Assembly (NCBI GenBank): GCA_028023455.1
Contig: JAQFVV010006274.1
Location: 4,962,001 to 5,026,000, forward strand
Source of the DNA: Epiperipatus broadwayi
Taxonomy: Eukaryota; Onychophora; Udeonychophora; Euonychophora; Peripatidae
Reading direction: 5' to 3'
DNA: 64,000 nucleotides
Shown: one piece after another, positions 11,993-23,390 of the stretch
How positions within the stretch are numbered: the first letter of the stretch is position 1
Layout: each line of letters begins with the position of its first letter
The notes under the pieces: model-generated
Told to the model about the DNA's origin: nothing
The model's database searches: none
The model's input: the letters and a program-made list of their open reading frames with translations, nothing else
Program-made: the position numbers and the translations under genes

Positions 11993-13065
11993 AGAGTTTT
12001 ATTCAGTCTAGTTTGCAGTGACAGTCTTATTCCAGTTTGAGATAACAGTATATTTCTATTATGAATCCAGAAACAAACATGCATAGTTGAGCAGCTTTTG
12101 GAAATATACGCTTGTGCTCCAGCCTTTTTAGTCCAACAAGATCATCAAAACCTGCCTGAGAAATAATGTCTGCATAACAACACAGAAATCCTCCGTCAAA
12201 CGTTCAACTGTCTTCAAGAATAAAGCAAATGGTTTTGCATAAAATCTCTTCAAGAAACGTCCAAATCTAACCGGTAAGATATAATCCATCAGAAGCAGCC
12301 AACAACAAGCAATATCCACGTTCCCAAAAATCCTAGGTAAACATTTATTTATTATCCTTTATACGTAGTAGCCACCGCTGTAATTCGTAAATATTCAAGA
12401 TTCAAATTATATGAACTCTATCATACATAAAATGAACTATTGATATGTGTGTTTAAGTGTCAAATGCTATTAATGCTTTATTATTGTGAGTTAATATGTG
12501 CGTGATCATTATATCAGTGTTATTAGTTAAATCAGATAAATACCAGTGTTCTATTATTAAAATCTACAAGAATATTTAAACTAGTCTAGAAATGTTAATT
12601 TAAAATGTGTGTGTATTATATTAAATTTATAGAATGTTTAAAATGATTTAATGTTAGTTAATAAATTGTCTTTAAAACTTAAACTTTATTTGTCGGTCAA
12701 TTCTTTTTACCAACCTTTTATTAATTCTTTCCACCACCAATTTTGTATAATTTATTACTGATTAAAATTAGACTGGGCTAGTTTATGGGATGGTTTCAAG
12801 CACTGGATTATGAGCCTACTGACCAAAGACGTTGTTTATTCTTTTGAATAGATAGCTGGTGCCTGGAGTTTACTCCGAAACAAATAAAGTGTTTGGATAG
12901 TAGGGGTTTGAATCTAGCAGCCAAGATGGGCCATTGTTGATAGTTAAAGCTATCAATAAGATCTCCCATTTTGCTCGAACGTGCTGGTTCGTTCACGTAA
13001 CCTTTATAAGATTATAAATGTATTATGAAGGAGTTTGAAACCGGCCAAAACTTATATATACGTAT
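11993..13065. other. Candidate non-coding first exon, then AT-rich DNA
   Basis: 11988-12271 is noticeably less AT-rich than its surroundings and ends at a GTAAGA donor-like site, consistent with a transcribed exon from the promoter at 11958. Only short frames are open. A further GC-richer patch at about 12780-13010 includes 'ggtttgaatctagcagcc' and may be an old dispersed repeat. No protein is assigned. Confidence 0.3.
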
Positions 13066-13097
13066 AAGTGGGTGGTTTCAGCGGTTCGACCCGGTAC

Positions 13098-13500
13098 AAT
13101 ATATTGCCACACACAGCAGGCTAAAGTAATCAATGGATGCCAGAAGGCTTGTGCATAAAATCCCCATCTAGTGCCTACTCATCCAATATCCTCAGACTAG
13201 TTTCTGGCTTATGGCCTTCGTCAGTGAGGAGCCTTGGATTTGAGAGCACTGCACCTAGATCTTAGGATGTAATGCAACCCTCCTCCAGCAACCACCTTTT
13301 ATCTCCATTTAACTACAAAACTATGAGTTTTAAACTGAAAACATCTTAATGTTTTCAATCCAAGCCCATTAGCTGATATAGTCATTGATTACTCTAGCTT
13401 GTTGTGTGTGGCAATATATATATAGAGAGAGTTTTGCCTGTTTTAACAACAGTTATACACAAGCATAAGAGGAGGTGGTCATGTGATGTTTATTGGCTTA
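13098..13500 (-). mobile_element. Small hammerhead-ribozyme element with terminal inverted repeats, copy 2
   Basis: The core 13098-13386 matches copy 1. This copy also shows ends in inverted orientation: 'tgccacacacagcaggct' with 'aaagtaatcaatg' at about 13104-13134, and its reverse complement at about 13384-13416, an inverted repeat of about 31 bp. Outside it, 13429-13500 is the reverse complement of the right flank of copy 1, including 'gttttgcctgttttaacaac'. A hammerhead ribozyme lies on the minus strand (13189-13230). No coding capacity is seen. Confidence 0.7.
13189..13230 (-). ncRNA. Type I hammerhead ribozyme (copy 2)
   Basis: On the minus strand, stem I is TCCTCA (13225-13230) with TGAGGA (13189-13194), six perfect pairs. 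The core is CTGACGA (13218-13224). Stem II is GGC/GCC with a CATAA loop, flanked by an A-A pair. Then follow GAAA, the palindromic stem III ACTAGT and the cleavage triplet GTC directly before stem I. All invariant positions (CUGANGA, GAAA, NUH) are present. Compared with copy 1, C replaces T at the free position of the core, stem II keeps an extra C, and stem I has a Watson-Crick pair where copy 1 has G-U. Confidence 0.85.
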
Positions 13501-14600
13501 AATTTATCAACTTGAATTCATTTTATATTTGTTAACTGTTTTAGGTAGTTTTCACAAATATAAAATGAAACAATATGTTAATCCATAAATTTTATACTAA
13601 TTCAGTAGAAATTTTAAGATTGATGTAGTGAATATAATTCCAATCAGGCAAAATTGTTAAAATATATTAAATATAGATCACAGGGAAGTGAAGCGCTCAC
13701 CTGTGGTTTATTATTATTGTAGATATTTTGTAATAAAAAAAGTGTACACACACAATGTTACTTGCTCAGAGACAAATTTTTAGTCATATATGTATACTAC
13801 TTTCTTTCTCCCTCTTTATTTATTATTATTTCACTTCAAATTAGGTTATTATTTTTCCGTTATAATATATTAACACTGTATGATTTTAACATATTTAAAT
13901 AAATACTAATTACTATTTCAATCTATTTTTTATGACAATAATAATCTTTTATTTCTATAGATTACAATAAAATTAAAATATAACTAAATTCTCAGCTACT
14001 ATAGGCGTGGCAAAAATATACTGTTTTAAAATGTCTACATTTCCTCAAAACATTTTAATTAGATAAATCAAAAGTCAAAATTAATAACTTCATTTATTTT
14101 AGTTTGCAGATTTCAAACTAGAATGACTTCTTTATTTTATAAAATAACTTAATTGCTTTAAAAAAAAAAAAGCTATTTTTCTTCATTATTTTGTTTTAAA
14201 TTGTTTTATTGGGAAGGGGAGATGAAGGGTTAAACTAGTTTTTTACTTAAATGTTTTTAGTGACAAAATTGAATTTTGCTTATTATATTTACACTGTAAA
14301 ATATTTTATGTATGAAAATGCAAAGTCAATCATATTTTAAGGTTTTCTTTAATAATCCTGAGTTACATGTTTGAATAAAACATCAACTTTTTGCAATATA
14401 TTATACATATTAAATCGGAATATGTGTAGATAATATATAATAAACATATGAAGTACATTCAAAGATAGGTGAATTGAAAATAAAATAATGTTATGTATTA
14501 ATTTTACTTATATATAATTAAATATGAATAAATACTAATACAAAATGAAACAGCACTATTCAAATAAACACAAACATACAAAAAAAGTTAAGCATGAACA
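13501..14600. other. Non-coding AT-rich DNA
   Basis: AT-rich filler. No gene, structured repeat or RNA found. Confidence 0.5.
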
Positions 14601-14609
14601 TTAAACATT

Positions 14610-16080
14610 TTGAATAAAAATGGTACTTTAGAAGCCTTTTCAGTTCCCAATCTGTTTAAATTTTGAAAGAACTAAATAAAAAAAAAGAGTTTGACATTAG
14701 CAGTCAGAAGTTGTTCAATAAATGGTAATACCTTAAGATTAATTTTTACAAATGTTGATAGTTGCATCATCTGCAGATTTATTTAAAAATGATTCTTGGA
14801 ATAGTGGAGCTTTTGACTATTATTAATGGTAATTGAAAACTTGACCCATTCTTTAAGGTTACTAAATTGAGTTTCTCTCTTTTTTTAATTTTTATATTGA
14901 TTAGTTTTAGATCAAGCATGTTAGCAAAAAAAATATCTGAAGTTTATTCAGGCTATATTTATTAAAAATATCTTCTTAATATTCTCATTTTCTATTATAT
15001 CCCATATGTGCTTTTTAAAATCGTTTCCATAGATACATAACATGAGCAATGAAACAAGTTTTTTTGTACTTCATCAAGAATGTCAGTGATAGACTTCAAA
15101 ATGCAAACCATGTCTTGACTATATGTTAAACATAACATTGGAAATTTTAATTTTGGATATTTGTTCTATTTATTTCTGATTTTTAAAAATGTAGATCAGA
15201 CTTTAATGTAAGCATCTAGAGACAATCCATGTTTTGGAGCACTTGCAAAATGGTTATTACAAAAATATTTAATTAATACATTATTTCAAGTTTGGAAAGT
15301 GATAGTCATTAATACCAAAATCAAAAGGTGTGCAAACAGGAATAGACTATTACATTCATGTTTTTGCAGTTTTCTAGCAAATCAAATATTCGTGAAATAT
15401 TAATTGTATTATCTATCATAAGCTAATCTACAAAACGTTTGATATTATTATATGCCATTTCTGCCCGATATTCTGATGTATGTGGATTTCTTAATGTGTG
15501 CATAATATTTATCAAATATCTATCTAGAGACCTTTATTCATATTAGTTTTTTTTAATGATATTGGACCATCCATCAATTGCTATATAAACAATTTCATTT
15601 TTTTACACTGAAGAGAACAATAAACAACATCCAGTTTCTTTTCTATTTGGGCGCTTATAACAAAAATGTAATTCCTGCATTAGATGGATAAATTGGAGAT
15701 TCTATGCTGAAAAGTAGATTATTGAATATAGAAAACTGAGTTATCTGTAAATCTAATGAATCTTTCTATTCAAATAATGTTTTCAAAGTAAAGCAATCCA
15801 TTTTCTTCTTTTTTTTGCTTGAAGAGTGCACAACCTTCAAGCATCTATTGTTTACTAAAGCTTGCAATAGATGGTTTAATTATGGAAAGAAGTTTTGCTA
15901 CTGCTTTAAAACAAAGATATTTCGCTAATCTCAAGGTTTTAAAAGCAATTACATTCCAAAAAGATTTATTAATCTTGGATATAAAATTTGCCCTACACCT
16001 TTATAGACTGTGATAGCAATTTTGTAGCATTTATAAAACTTTCATTTATCTATCACTTATATAAGTTTCCAAATGTCTAT
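14610..16080 (-). pseudogene. hAT-superfamily transposase remnant (DUF659-type)
   Basis: Reading the minus strand in pieces across several frames recovers landmarks of a hAT transposase in the right order. An 'AIDGWSN' segment (DGWSN at 15561-15575) matches the DGW(T/S)N motif of the DUF659/RNase H-like core. An 'ENCKNMNVIVYSCLHTF' segment (about 15330-15390) corresponds to the C-x-H-x-L-N region. 'NRLGTEKASKV' (about 14623-14656) matches the conserved RNRLGTEK motif of the C-terminal dimerisation domain. The DGW-to-RLGTEK distance of about 305 codons fits the family. Many stops and frameshifts make it inactive. The upstream part to about 16080 is only weakly readable. The enzyme would cut and paste its own element. 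Confidence 0.6.
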
Positions 16081-16289
16081 TTCTTTCATTTTGCACTCTT
16101 GTCTTAGAAGTAAATTTATCTGCAATCCTTAAATTAGTCATTATGATTTTTCAATATGGTTAGATATAAAAATTTCACTACCAATTTGCAATTATCAATA
16201 GACATATTCCTTTTCCATTGATTTTGGTATAAACAGAATAATCATTGAGCAATGAAAAATTAATACAGTGTACAAGTATCCAAACTATA

Positions 16290-16830
16290 GTTTATCATTT
16301 TGAATATATTCACTATGAAATACTGAATATATTTTATATGTAAACTCCTTTCCTTTAAGCAATTAAGTCATCTTGTAAAGTATCTGATTGTTTGAAGAGA
16401 GCATTTGCAAAACAGTTGTTTCAAAAATATAAAAAAACATTGACAACATATTCTTCCAGATTTGGAAACTGACTATCACTAAGAAATTCAAACGATTTAC
16501 CAAGCAACTATAGATTATCACATTCATGTTTTTGTGATTTTCTAACAAATTAAGCTTAAGTAAAACATTAAATGTATTATATGTCACAATTAAATGCACA
16601 AAACACTTGATGTTATTTGAATTTCCTGATATATCTACAGTACCTACCAAATATGTATCCCTTATAGCAATCATTACTATTATGTTATTAATTCATTATG
16701 AACATTTAATCATTGATCCCTACACAAACAATTTAATTTTTTTAATACTAAAAAGCACTTGCTTTTTTCTTTCATATAATCAATTTCCAATTTTTTTTCT
16801 ATTTGGGGGTCTAATAAATATTCTTATTTT
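16290..16830 (-). pseudogene. Second partial copy of the hAT transposase core
   Basis: This stretch is a diverged direct copy of about 15100-15660. Shared anchors are 'catttgcaaaa(c/t)', 'acattcatgttttt' and 'ttttctatttggg'. A minus-strand frame of 103 codons (16363-16674) survives and contains 'LLENHKNMNVIIYSCLVNRL', equivalent to the block before and through the hAT Cys-His-Leu-Asn-Leu region. The DGW position has decayed, and the C-terminal RLGTEK part is absent. Two copies in the same orientation about 1.16 kb apart suggest a local duplication or two adjacent insertions. Plus-strand frames over this interval (16607-16882) are antisense shadows. Confidence 0.55.
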
Positions 16831-17940
16831 TCTCCTTTTACTTTCTTTGCACTTCTTCATATATATGAAGGGATTATTCTAAGCAATATATATGAAGTCT
16901 AATAAATGTTTTTAATCAGATATAGTTTTCACAACAAACAAATCCATGAAAATTATGTCCGCTTTTTTGAGTACTTTGGTAATATTCCAATACTTATGAA
17001 TTTGATATTTCTAAATAAGAAAGTATCTGGAAAAAACAAAATAAAACAAGAAAAAAATATTCATAATATAAATTTATACAATTATACCTCCTCCAATACT
17101 ATTTTAAAATACAATACCAAAATACAGCATTGATTTTTTTTTTGTTAAAATTTATTGATTTATGTAAAATAGTAAATAAGATTAATTGAATTTAAGTAAA
17201 AGACTAAAATTATATTACGGTAGACTAATGAAATTCTCATTACATATATTGTAACAGTCTGGATCCCCTAAAGGAATCAAGGTGATCGCATTAAACTATA
17301 ATTGGATTTAGAGTCTTCATATTGAAGCAGATGGATCTGTAGGCCAGATCCATGCTTCACGTCTTCTACATTACTAGACAAGGATCAAACCCCATGCTTC
17401 ACGTCTTTCTACATTACTAGATAAGGATCAAACCTGATCCATGTGTGTTACGATGTTTGTAAAACTTTCCATCTGCCATTTTATCTACATTTAAATTTTA
17501 GGGCAGTAAATACATTATTAAAGTATTAATTTTCTATTAAAATGTTTTACTATAAATATTAGAGGGGCCCAGTTATATATATAGGCAATTACATATATAT
17601 TGAATTACAGATGGAAATTTTTATAAAAATCAATATATAAATTTTTAATATGATATTTTTTAAAGTATTTATTTTGAAGATTTGCTTTCACGATAAACCT
17701 CACTAACATTCAGTAGCATCAAACAAAAGAAAATCCTTTAACAAAATGGTAATGGATTTTCTAATTAAAGTAAAACTAAAATAAAAAAGATAATTTGAAA
17801 TATAAATTCTGCAAATCTACATTTAATTAAAAATAGATTTAAAACAATTAAATCATTGGGTTTATCGAAAAGTTCATCTCAAGAATACAATACCAATATA
17901 CTTTAGATATTCAAACATTGCCACTTAGCCTGGAGCGTAT
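16831..17940. other. Non-coding AT-rich DNA with a small tandem duplication
   Basis: No supported gene. Open frames here are low complexity and K/N/I rich, as expected by chance in this composition. The only structure is the 42-bp tandem duplication at 17351-17434, listed separately. Confidence 0.4.
17351..17434. repeat. Two-copy tandem repeat, 42 bp unit
   Basis: 'catgcttcacgtcttctaca' starts at 17351 and recurs (with one extra T) at 17393. Both copies end in 'aggatcaaacc'. A third partial motif ('gatccatg') follows. The duplication is simple and recent. Confidence 0.85.
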
Positions 17941-17947
17941 AAAAAAA

Positions 17948-18015
17948 GGGAATTTCCCAAAAATAGTTGCAAAAAGGTATAAATAGCCAAAGAGAACAAT
18001 AGAGGCAGCCAGTCT
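17948..18015 (+). promoter_or_regulatory. Candidate TATA promoter with an NF-kB/Rel-type site
   Basis: GGGAATTTCCC (17948-17958) is a perfect palindromic NF-kB/Rel/Dorsal consensus. It lies 20 bp upstream of TATAAATA (17978-17985, context GGTATAAATAG). An initiator-like CCAGTC sits at 18009-18014, with its A 33 bp from the TATA start. Sequence downstream to about 18160 is GC-richer than the flanks ('gcagcc', 'cggcgtcaatctgccagcct'), as expected of a transcribed first exon, but no long reading frame is seen. It could serve a host gene, a non-coding RNA or a mobile element. Confidence 0.4.
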
Positions 18016-18159
18016 CAAGTTTTTGTCAGCAATTGCTTGGCAAATCTACGTCAGGCAAATTTTTAAAATCATAATAAAAATGTTCCGAAATATAGTAGCA
18101 CAGTAGACAGCGGCGTCAATCTGCCAGCCTCCCGTGTCCTAAATATGATCATCAAAATA

Positions 18160-20100
18160 CCATAGGCCGAAGAAACCTCATAAAAATGAAGCACTGAACT
18201 GCTGAACTCTTTTATTCAATTCATAGCTAGCTATGCCTGTGTGGAAATTCAGTTTTTATCGTGGGATTCCAACTTCCATTTGGACTCATGATAAATTAGG
18301 TAATATATTTCCAATTTGTAATTTCTAATCACCTAATTTGTTTTTTTAAACTCCAGTGACCAAATAATGTAAACCCTGCTAAATTTTAATGTCTTCTAAA
18401 ATGTAATCCCCATAATGTAATTTAAAATATTTACTTTAATAGTTTGTAAATTACTCTTGCTATTACTTAAAATCTAATGTCTTTGTTCTCTTTCTATCTG
18501 TTTTAAGATTATGCCTTTTAATGCTAAACTTCCTCCTAATGTGGTTTAGAAAATATTGTTATTAATTACTTAAATGAAATGAATATATGCCAATTTTGTT
18601 CTATCTCGAAAAAAACTTATCTAAATAAATATTTGCTGCCTATTTCCCGACCAACATTTGTCAGTAAATAAAAATGAATAATTCTCTAGATCTAAAAGTT
18701 TAATACTTGGAGCAACCTTTATTTTGTCAAGATGAAACCATTTTATATTATTAAGTCTTTTTTATATTTATATGTACACTGTTTAGTTGTGGGGAGACAT
18801 GAGATTCAAGTATGAGAGTTTATTTAGTTTAAATTATTTCATTTTTAAAGAGTGAAAGGAAGGGGGTTTATAAATTATATTTATGTTAAATAATAAGAGA
18901 GAAATAGAGTGTCATTTGAAATGTTAGTGGGATTTTGCGTTGGAGGGAGATACATGTCGATCATTACAAATATTCATAATAATAATTAATACTTATTTTA
19001 TTCTTGTTGGTCTGATCTCGATCAATCCGTATGCATTTATGTAATCTTTATAGCTCAGCATAATTATATAATTAAATGCTAAAATATATTCTCCAGTACT
19101 TGTATTTTGCCTTGCTAGTATTTTGCTTAATTACATGTCTTTTGTTCATGATAATTTCACTGGCCATCAATTTTCTTGTGAGGATATGAAAGCTATAATG
19201 GGAAAAACCAGGGCAAGCTAAGTTCAGCTAGCCTTGGCGATTCACATTCTTTCACCTGAAATATTTTAGGTTTTCCAATGGTGCAGACTATTCTTTTTTT
19301 ATTTTTTGAATGGGCAGGTGAATTGAGTCTATGCTAGTAATGTAATATTGAATACTGAAATTTGTTCACTTTCCTTTGTCTGAGCACATTAGGGCAGATT
19401 GACCACGATCTGATTAATTTACATAGTTTAAATCTTGAAATATTTAATTGCGAATATCACGGTCCATTTATATTTTAAATGTATCACTCTCTCTGACACC
19501 AATCCCTATAGTTTGAGTTAAATTTCTCTCTTAAAATAAAATCAATCAGAATAAAATTATATTTATCATAGCTCTTTTAAAATATCTAATGCTATATCTC
19601 AGACTTGGGCGGGCATCGCCCACAAATCGATAATCGTTTACATTTGTTAGATTGGCATATAAACTATACCGCTCTCTTGCCAGAGGCATAATAAGTAACA
19701 GAATAGAAATTTGTGTTAACTAACTTATATGAAATCAAATCAGAGACATTAGATAAATTATAAAATGTTTTATTATATATATATATGAATTTAAGCTACC
19801 TGTGGTTCGTCTCTATTCATTCTAAAATTATATATTTTCTAATTAATTATTGTGCTATCTGATGACTCAAGGTCACACACATACCATTTTATATTTAAAT
19901 AAATAGATAGTCTAATTAAAGTTAATAATTAGAGTTAGACATGCGAATTAGTTGTGATCCATGCTCTACCGTTGATGCTAGGGGGACGGAGTATAGAAAG
20001 AATTAATTGCTTGCCTTGAAAATGTTGTTAATTAGTTTGCAGATTTAGAGAGTGGGTAAACAGGGCAGAATCCATAAGTATTTTTATCTTTGATCTCGTG
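18160..20100. other. Non-coding DNA
   Basis: AT-rich DNA without an assignable gene. Around 18940-19700 the composition is slightly richer in G+C, but no coding frame or motif stands out. Confidence 0.4.
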
Positions 20101-20102
20101 TA

Positions 20103-20180
20103 CGGTTGGATTCGAGGTACTTTTACCCAAGCTGTGAATCGTGTTGAGTTAACATACAATTTTGACCGGTACAATATAGG
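20103..20180. repeat. Short dispersed repeat, copy 2 (SINE-like tail)
   Basis: Partner of 825-905: the anchors 'atctcg', 'attcgaggtacttttaccc' and 'gaccggtacaatat' occur in the same order. 'Ggttggattcgagg' is loosely similar to a polymerase III B-box. The class is inferred only. Confidence 0.4.
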
Positions 20181-22868
20181 ATGCTATGAGTGATATGATT
20201 TAACTTTAATCGAAGATTGAATCCATTTCAAATAAGATAATTTAAAATTAAATCTTCAATGCAGATGCAATTTAGATTAATTCATTCAATCTTCACCTTT
20301 GTAGATGGTTCCGTTATGCTCAGTATTCGAATTCAGGGTAGTTTTTACATTTAACTCTCTTCAGGTGTTTCCATCAATATACTACATTAGTAATAATACA
20401 TAATATAATTTAATTGATTTTAAAATTAATTTCAACCAAATTATCAAGATATTAAATTAGTATGATATATATATATATGGATTCATATCTGATTTATTTC
20501 AGGAAATAAATAAATAAAATAAATCAGAGGCCTTCTTGAATTTAAAACAAACTTTAACATATTTATTAACAGATAATAATTTAAATTTATTTCAAATAAC
20601 ATATATTATAATAAGTGCTTTACATGTATTTCTACTATTTTATAATATCAAATTAAAATAATAGCTTCCCATATCCCCATAGTAGATATGTATCATAACA
20701 CGACCAAATTTTAATAAATCATAAAACAAGAAATAAAATTTTATAAATTCAACAAAAAAATTTATAATAATACTAACTAGCTAAATTTAATATAACATCG
20801 TATGTATAAATGAAGATGCTATATTATCCAATCATTATATAAGAATTCCAATTTTATATAAGAACCCCCTTCTATGTGTAGTTATTATTTTGAAATAAAA
20901 GATCTTTCACCCAAGGTTATTAATCATATACACAAAGAATAATAAACAAATATTTACTAAGTTGATTATGTTAATAATAAACAAAAATTTCTGTTCTGTC
21001 AAATATGAAGAATAATAAAATCTTACCTCCATATTAAGTTATTTTTACCTCGGTCAAATCGCTTTATAGGGAAGACTTAAATTTTATTTAAAAAAAAAAA
21101 TTAAATCAATGATCTTTTAATTTCTCATCATGTAATAACTTTCTTAAGTGGACTATTTCAACGTAAATGGATTTTGGAAGCAAAGGAAATAAAATTAGAT
21201 GTCCGAAGCTGATGACACACACAACGATAAGATGTATTGAAAGTTTATGGTATTGTCCTATTCATTTCCATAAATTATGAAGTAATGTCCAATAAGAATT
21301 AAGAATAAAATTCTTTATTCCCTGGTTACCAATCTTCAATGAGTCAATTAATAAACTCTGTTGTTCAAAATTCTTTCTCTTATATGATGTTGACATCTTC
21401 CATAAATTATTTAGATATAAATTGAAATTGCATTTTTAATTATATAGATGAAGTATGCATATAGTTTAGGCATTTCAGTAGGAATAAACAATTACATTAT
21501 TTTGAGTCAAACAATAACATTCAATCCTACAGCAAAATGGTTTTTATTTATGACACATTTTATATACTTATTATATTCTTAATATAATTTAATTTACATA
21601 TATAAATGTTGTCTTTTTGACAAAATTGATCTTCTTTATGATTCCAATTTAGAACGATCTTATTACGAGTTTTTCTAATTAATAAATAAATATATATATA
21701 ATTTCATTTTGAAATTATAATTAATAATACTAAAGAGTAATTTATTTACTCTTTTTATTGAGTGAAATTAGAGTTCATTTCTAATAAAAGTTTTATCAAC
21801 AAAACGATTTGTTCAAATTATTGATCCATCTTTTAATATGTTCAGAATTCGAACACAGCAAAATGACTACAGATTGTGCCTAGTTCATTGGCAAAAGATA
21901 GGATTAATTTTGAAATTATTTGATTCAGCTTTTATAATAGAATAGACATCTGGAGCATGTTTTAAATATACTATTTGATTTCACAATTTCATATTTGACT
22001 ATTGTTGAAACTACTATAATTAATAATTGTATAATTGAATTCTAAATTTTATTTCCTTTGTGTTTAGTTGCTAAGACATGACTTGACCTAAAGATTATCT
22101 CTGTGATTGACATCTTGATTAGTGATTTTAGTAAATTTTAAATAATCATTATATATTGAAACAGTATTCTTTGTCCATCATCCTGTTTTTACGTACTATG
22201 TGCCATAGTAGTATCTTTTTCCCCAGTTCACATATATAAGCTTACAATAATGTTTTAATCTGTAAGAGTCTATATTTATGCATATGTGCATGTATTTGTA
22301 TCTGCGCACTCATCTAATAATAATGTTAATGTTTGTATGCGTATAATATATACAAATTTACAATTTCAAATTTAATAAAATTAAAATAAGTTGTGAACAT
22401 CGTTGTATGTGTGGGAGCACACCTATGTATATATGCAAAGGGAACTGTAATGTAATAGATTTAGTAAACATTACAGATTTTCTAAATTCTTTGCAAATTA
22501 TTTTTAAGTTATTTAATTTACAGAATCATTGATATTCGCATATAATTCTTAAAATCTGGGTGTCTGTCTTACACATATAACAGAATGTTGACAGCTTAAA
22601 TCTTTTTTAAAAAAGAATCAATGGTTATAGATTTCTCAGAATTACTTTTCATTAAATGGTAATCTGAGAACCAAAATTTTAAAAATGCTTTAAAAATAAT
22701 GTTAGAAACAAAGACAAAATCATTAACTCGGTCATGCTTGTCAATAACTACAGCTGGATCTTTTGTCTTTGCTAAAATTAATGTGTGCCATTAAAACTTA
22801 AAATTGAAAATTAAAAGTCGTGAACAACTTTTAATGGCTTGTGAGAGGGGATGAAAAAGCATTGATAA
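20181..22868. other. Non-coding AT-rich DNA
   Basis: No gene or classifiable element. It contains ordinary (AT)n tracts (for example about 20464-20478). 22871-22888 is a run of C followed by a run of A, a simple low-complexity block. Confidence 0.45.
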
Positions 22869-23390
22869 CCCCCCCCCCAAAAAAAAAATTCAGTCATCTG
22901 CTTCACTCTCATATTCTTTTCCTGCAATAAAAACCGTGAGCTAGAGCAACCGCTGCCCCTCCCTCATGAAGAATTGGTCCATGATGAAGAAAGAGTTCAG
23001 CCTGCCAAGAAGACATTGTATAAGCCTGCCCAATGGAGAAAACCAGCATCAATAACCTCAGAAAGGAAAATTGGTAAATTTCTTCCTGCAGAGCTCTATA
23101 AAATTATTATACTAAACTTTTAAATTAATTCATAAAGCTAGTTAAATGATGAACATTCAAATTAATAATTTGTAATAACTTTTAAAAGTAAATTTTGTAA
23201 CTTTATTTTAATAATAATCTTTGTAAGAATCTTGCCTGCTCAATAAATATTAGTAATTCATAATTTTCTTAAGATACTAACTGTAATCAGTAATTATCAT
23301 TATTTATCTATCTTTGTAATCTTCGGTTATGCCTATTTGCTATTTTATATATTTGTTAATTTATCTATTTATGTTATGCCATTCAGAGCG
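22869..23390 (+). repeat. Unrecognised dispersed repeat with coding-like content, copy 2
   Basis: Diverged partner of 7000-7520. From 22869 to the TAA at 23121-23123, one plus-strand frame is open for 84 codons in a stretch much less AT-rich than its neighbours. The middle reads as a charged, proline-rich peptide ('HEELVHDEERVQPAKK', 'YKPAQWRKPASIT'). There is no in-frame ATG near its start. 'ATTG|GTAAAT' at 23070-23079 resembles a 5' splice site, so the coding-like part may be an exon ending at 23073. I do not recognise the protein. The 3' half (23085-23390) is non-coding and also shared with the partner copy. Confidence 0.5.

Noticed and set aside
16607-16882. 91-codon plus-strand ORF
   Set aside because: Lies antisense to the hAT-like minus-strand frame. 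The peptide is low-complexity I/L/F and best explained as a shadow.
22869-22888. C-run followed by A-run
   Set aside because: Low-complexity block with no evidence of function, and prone to sequencing error.
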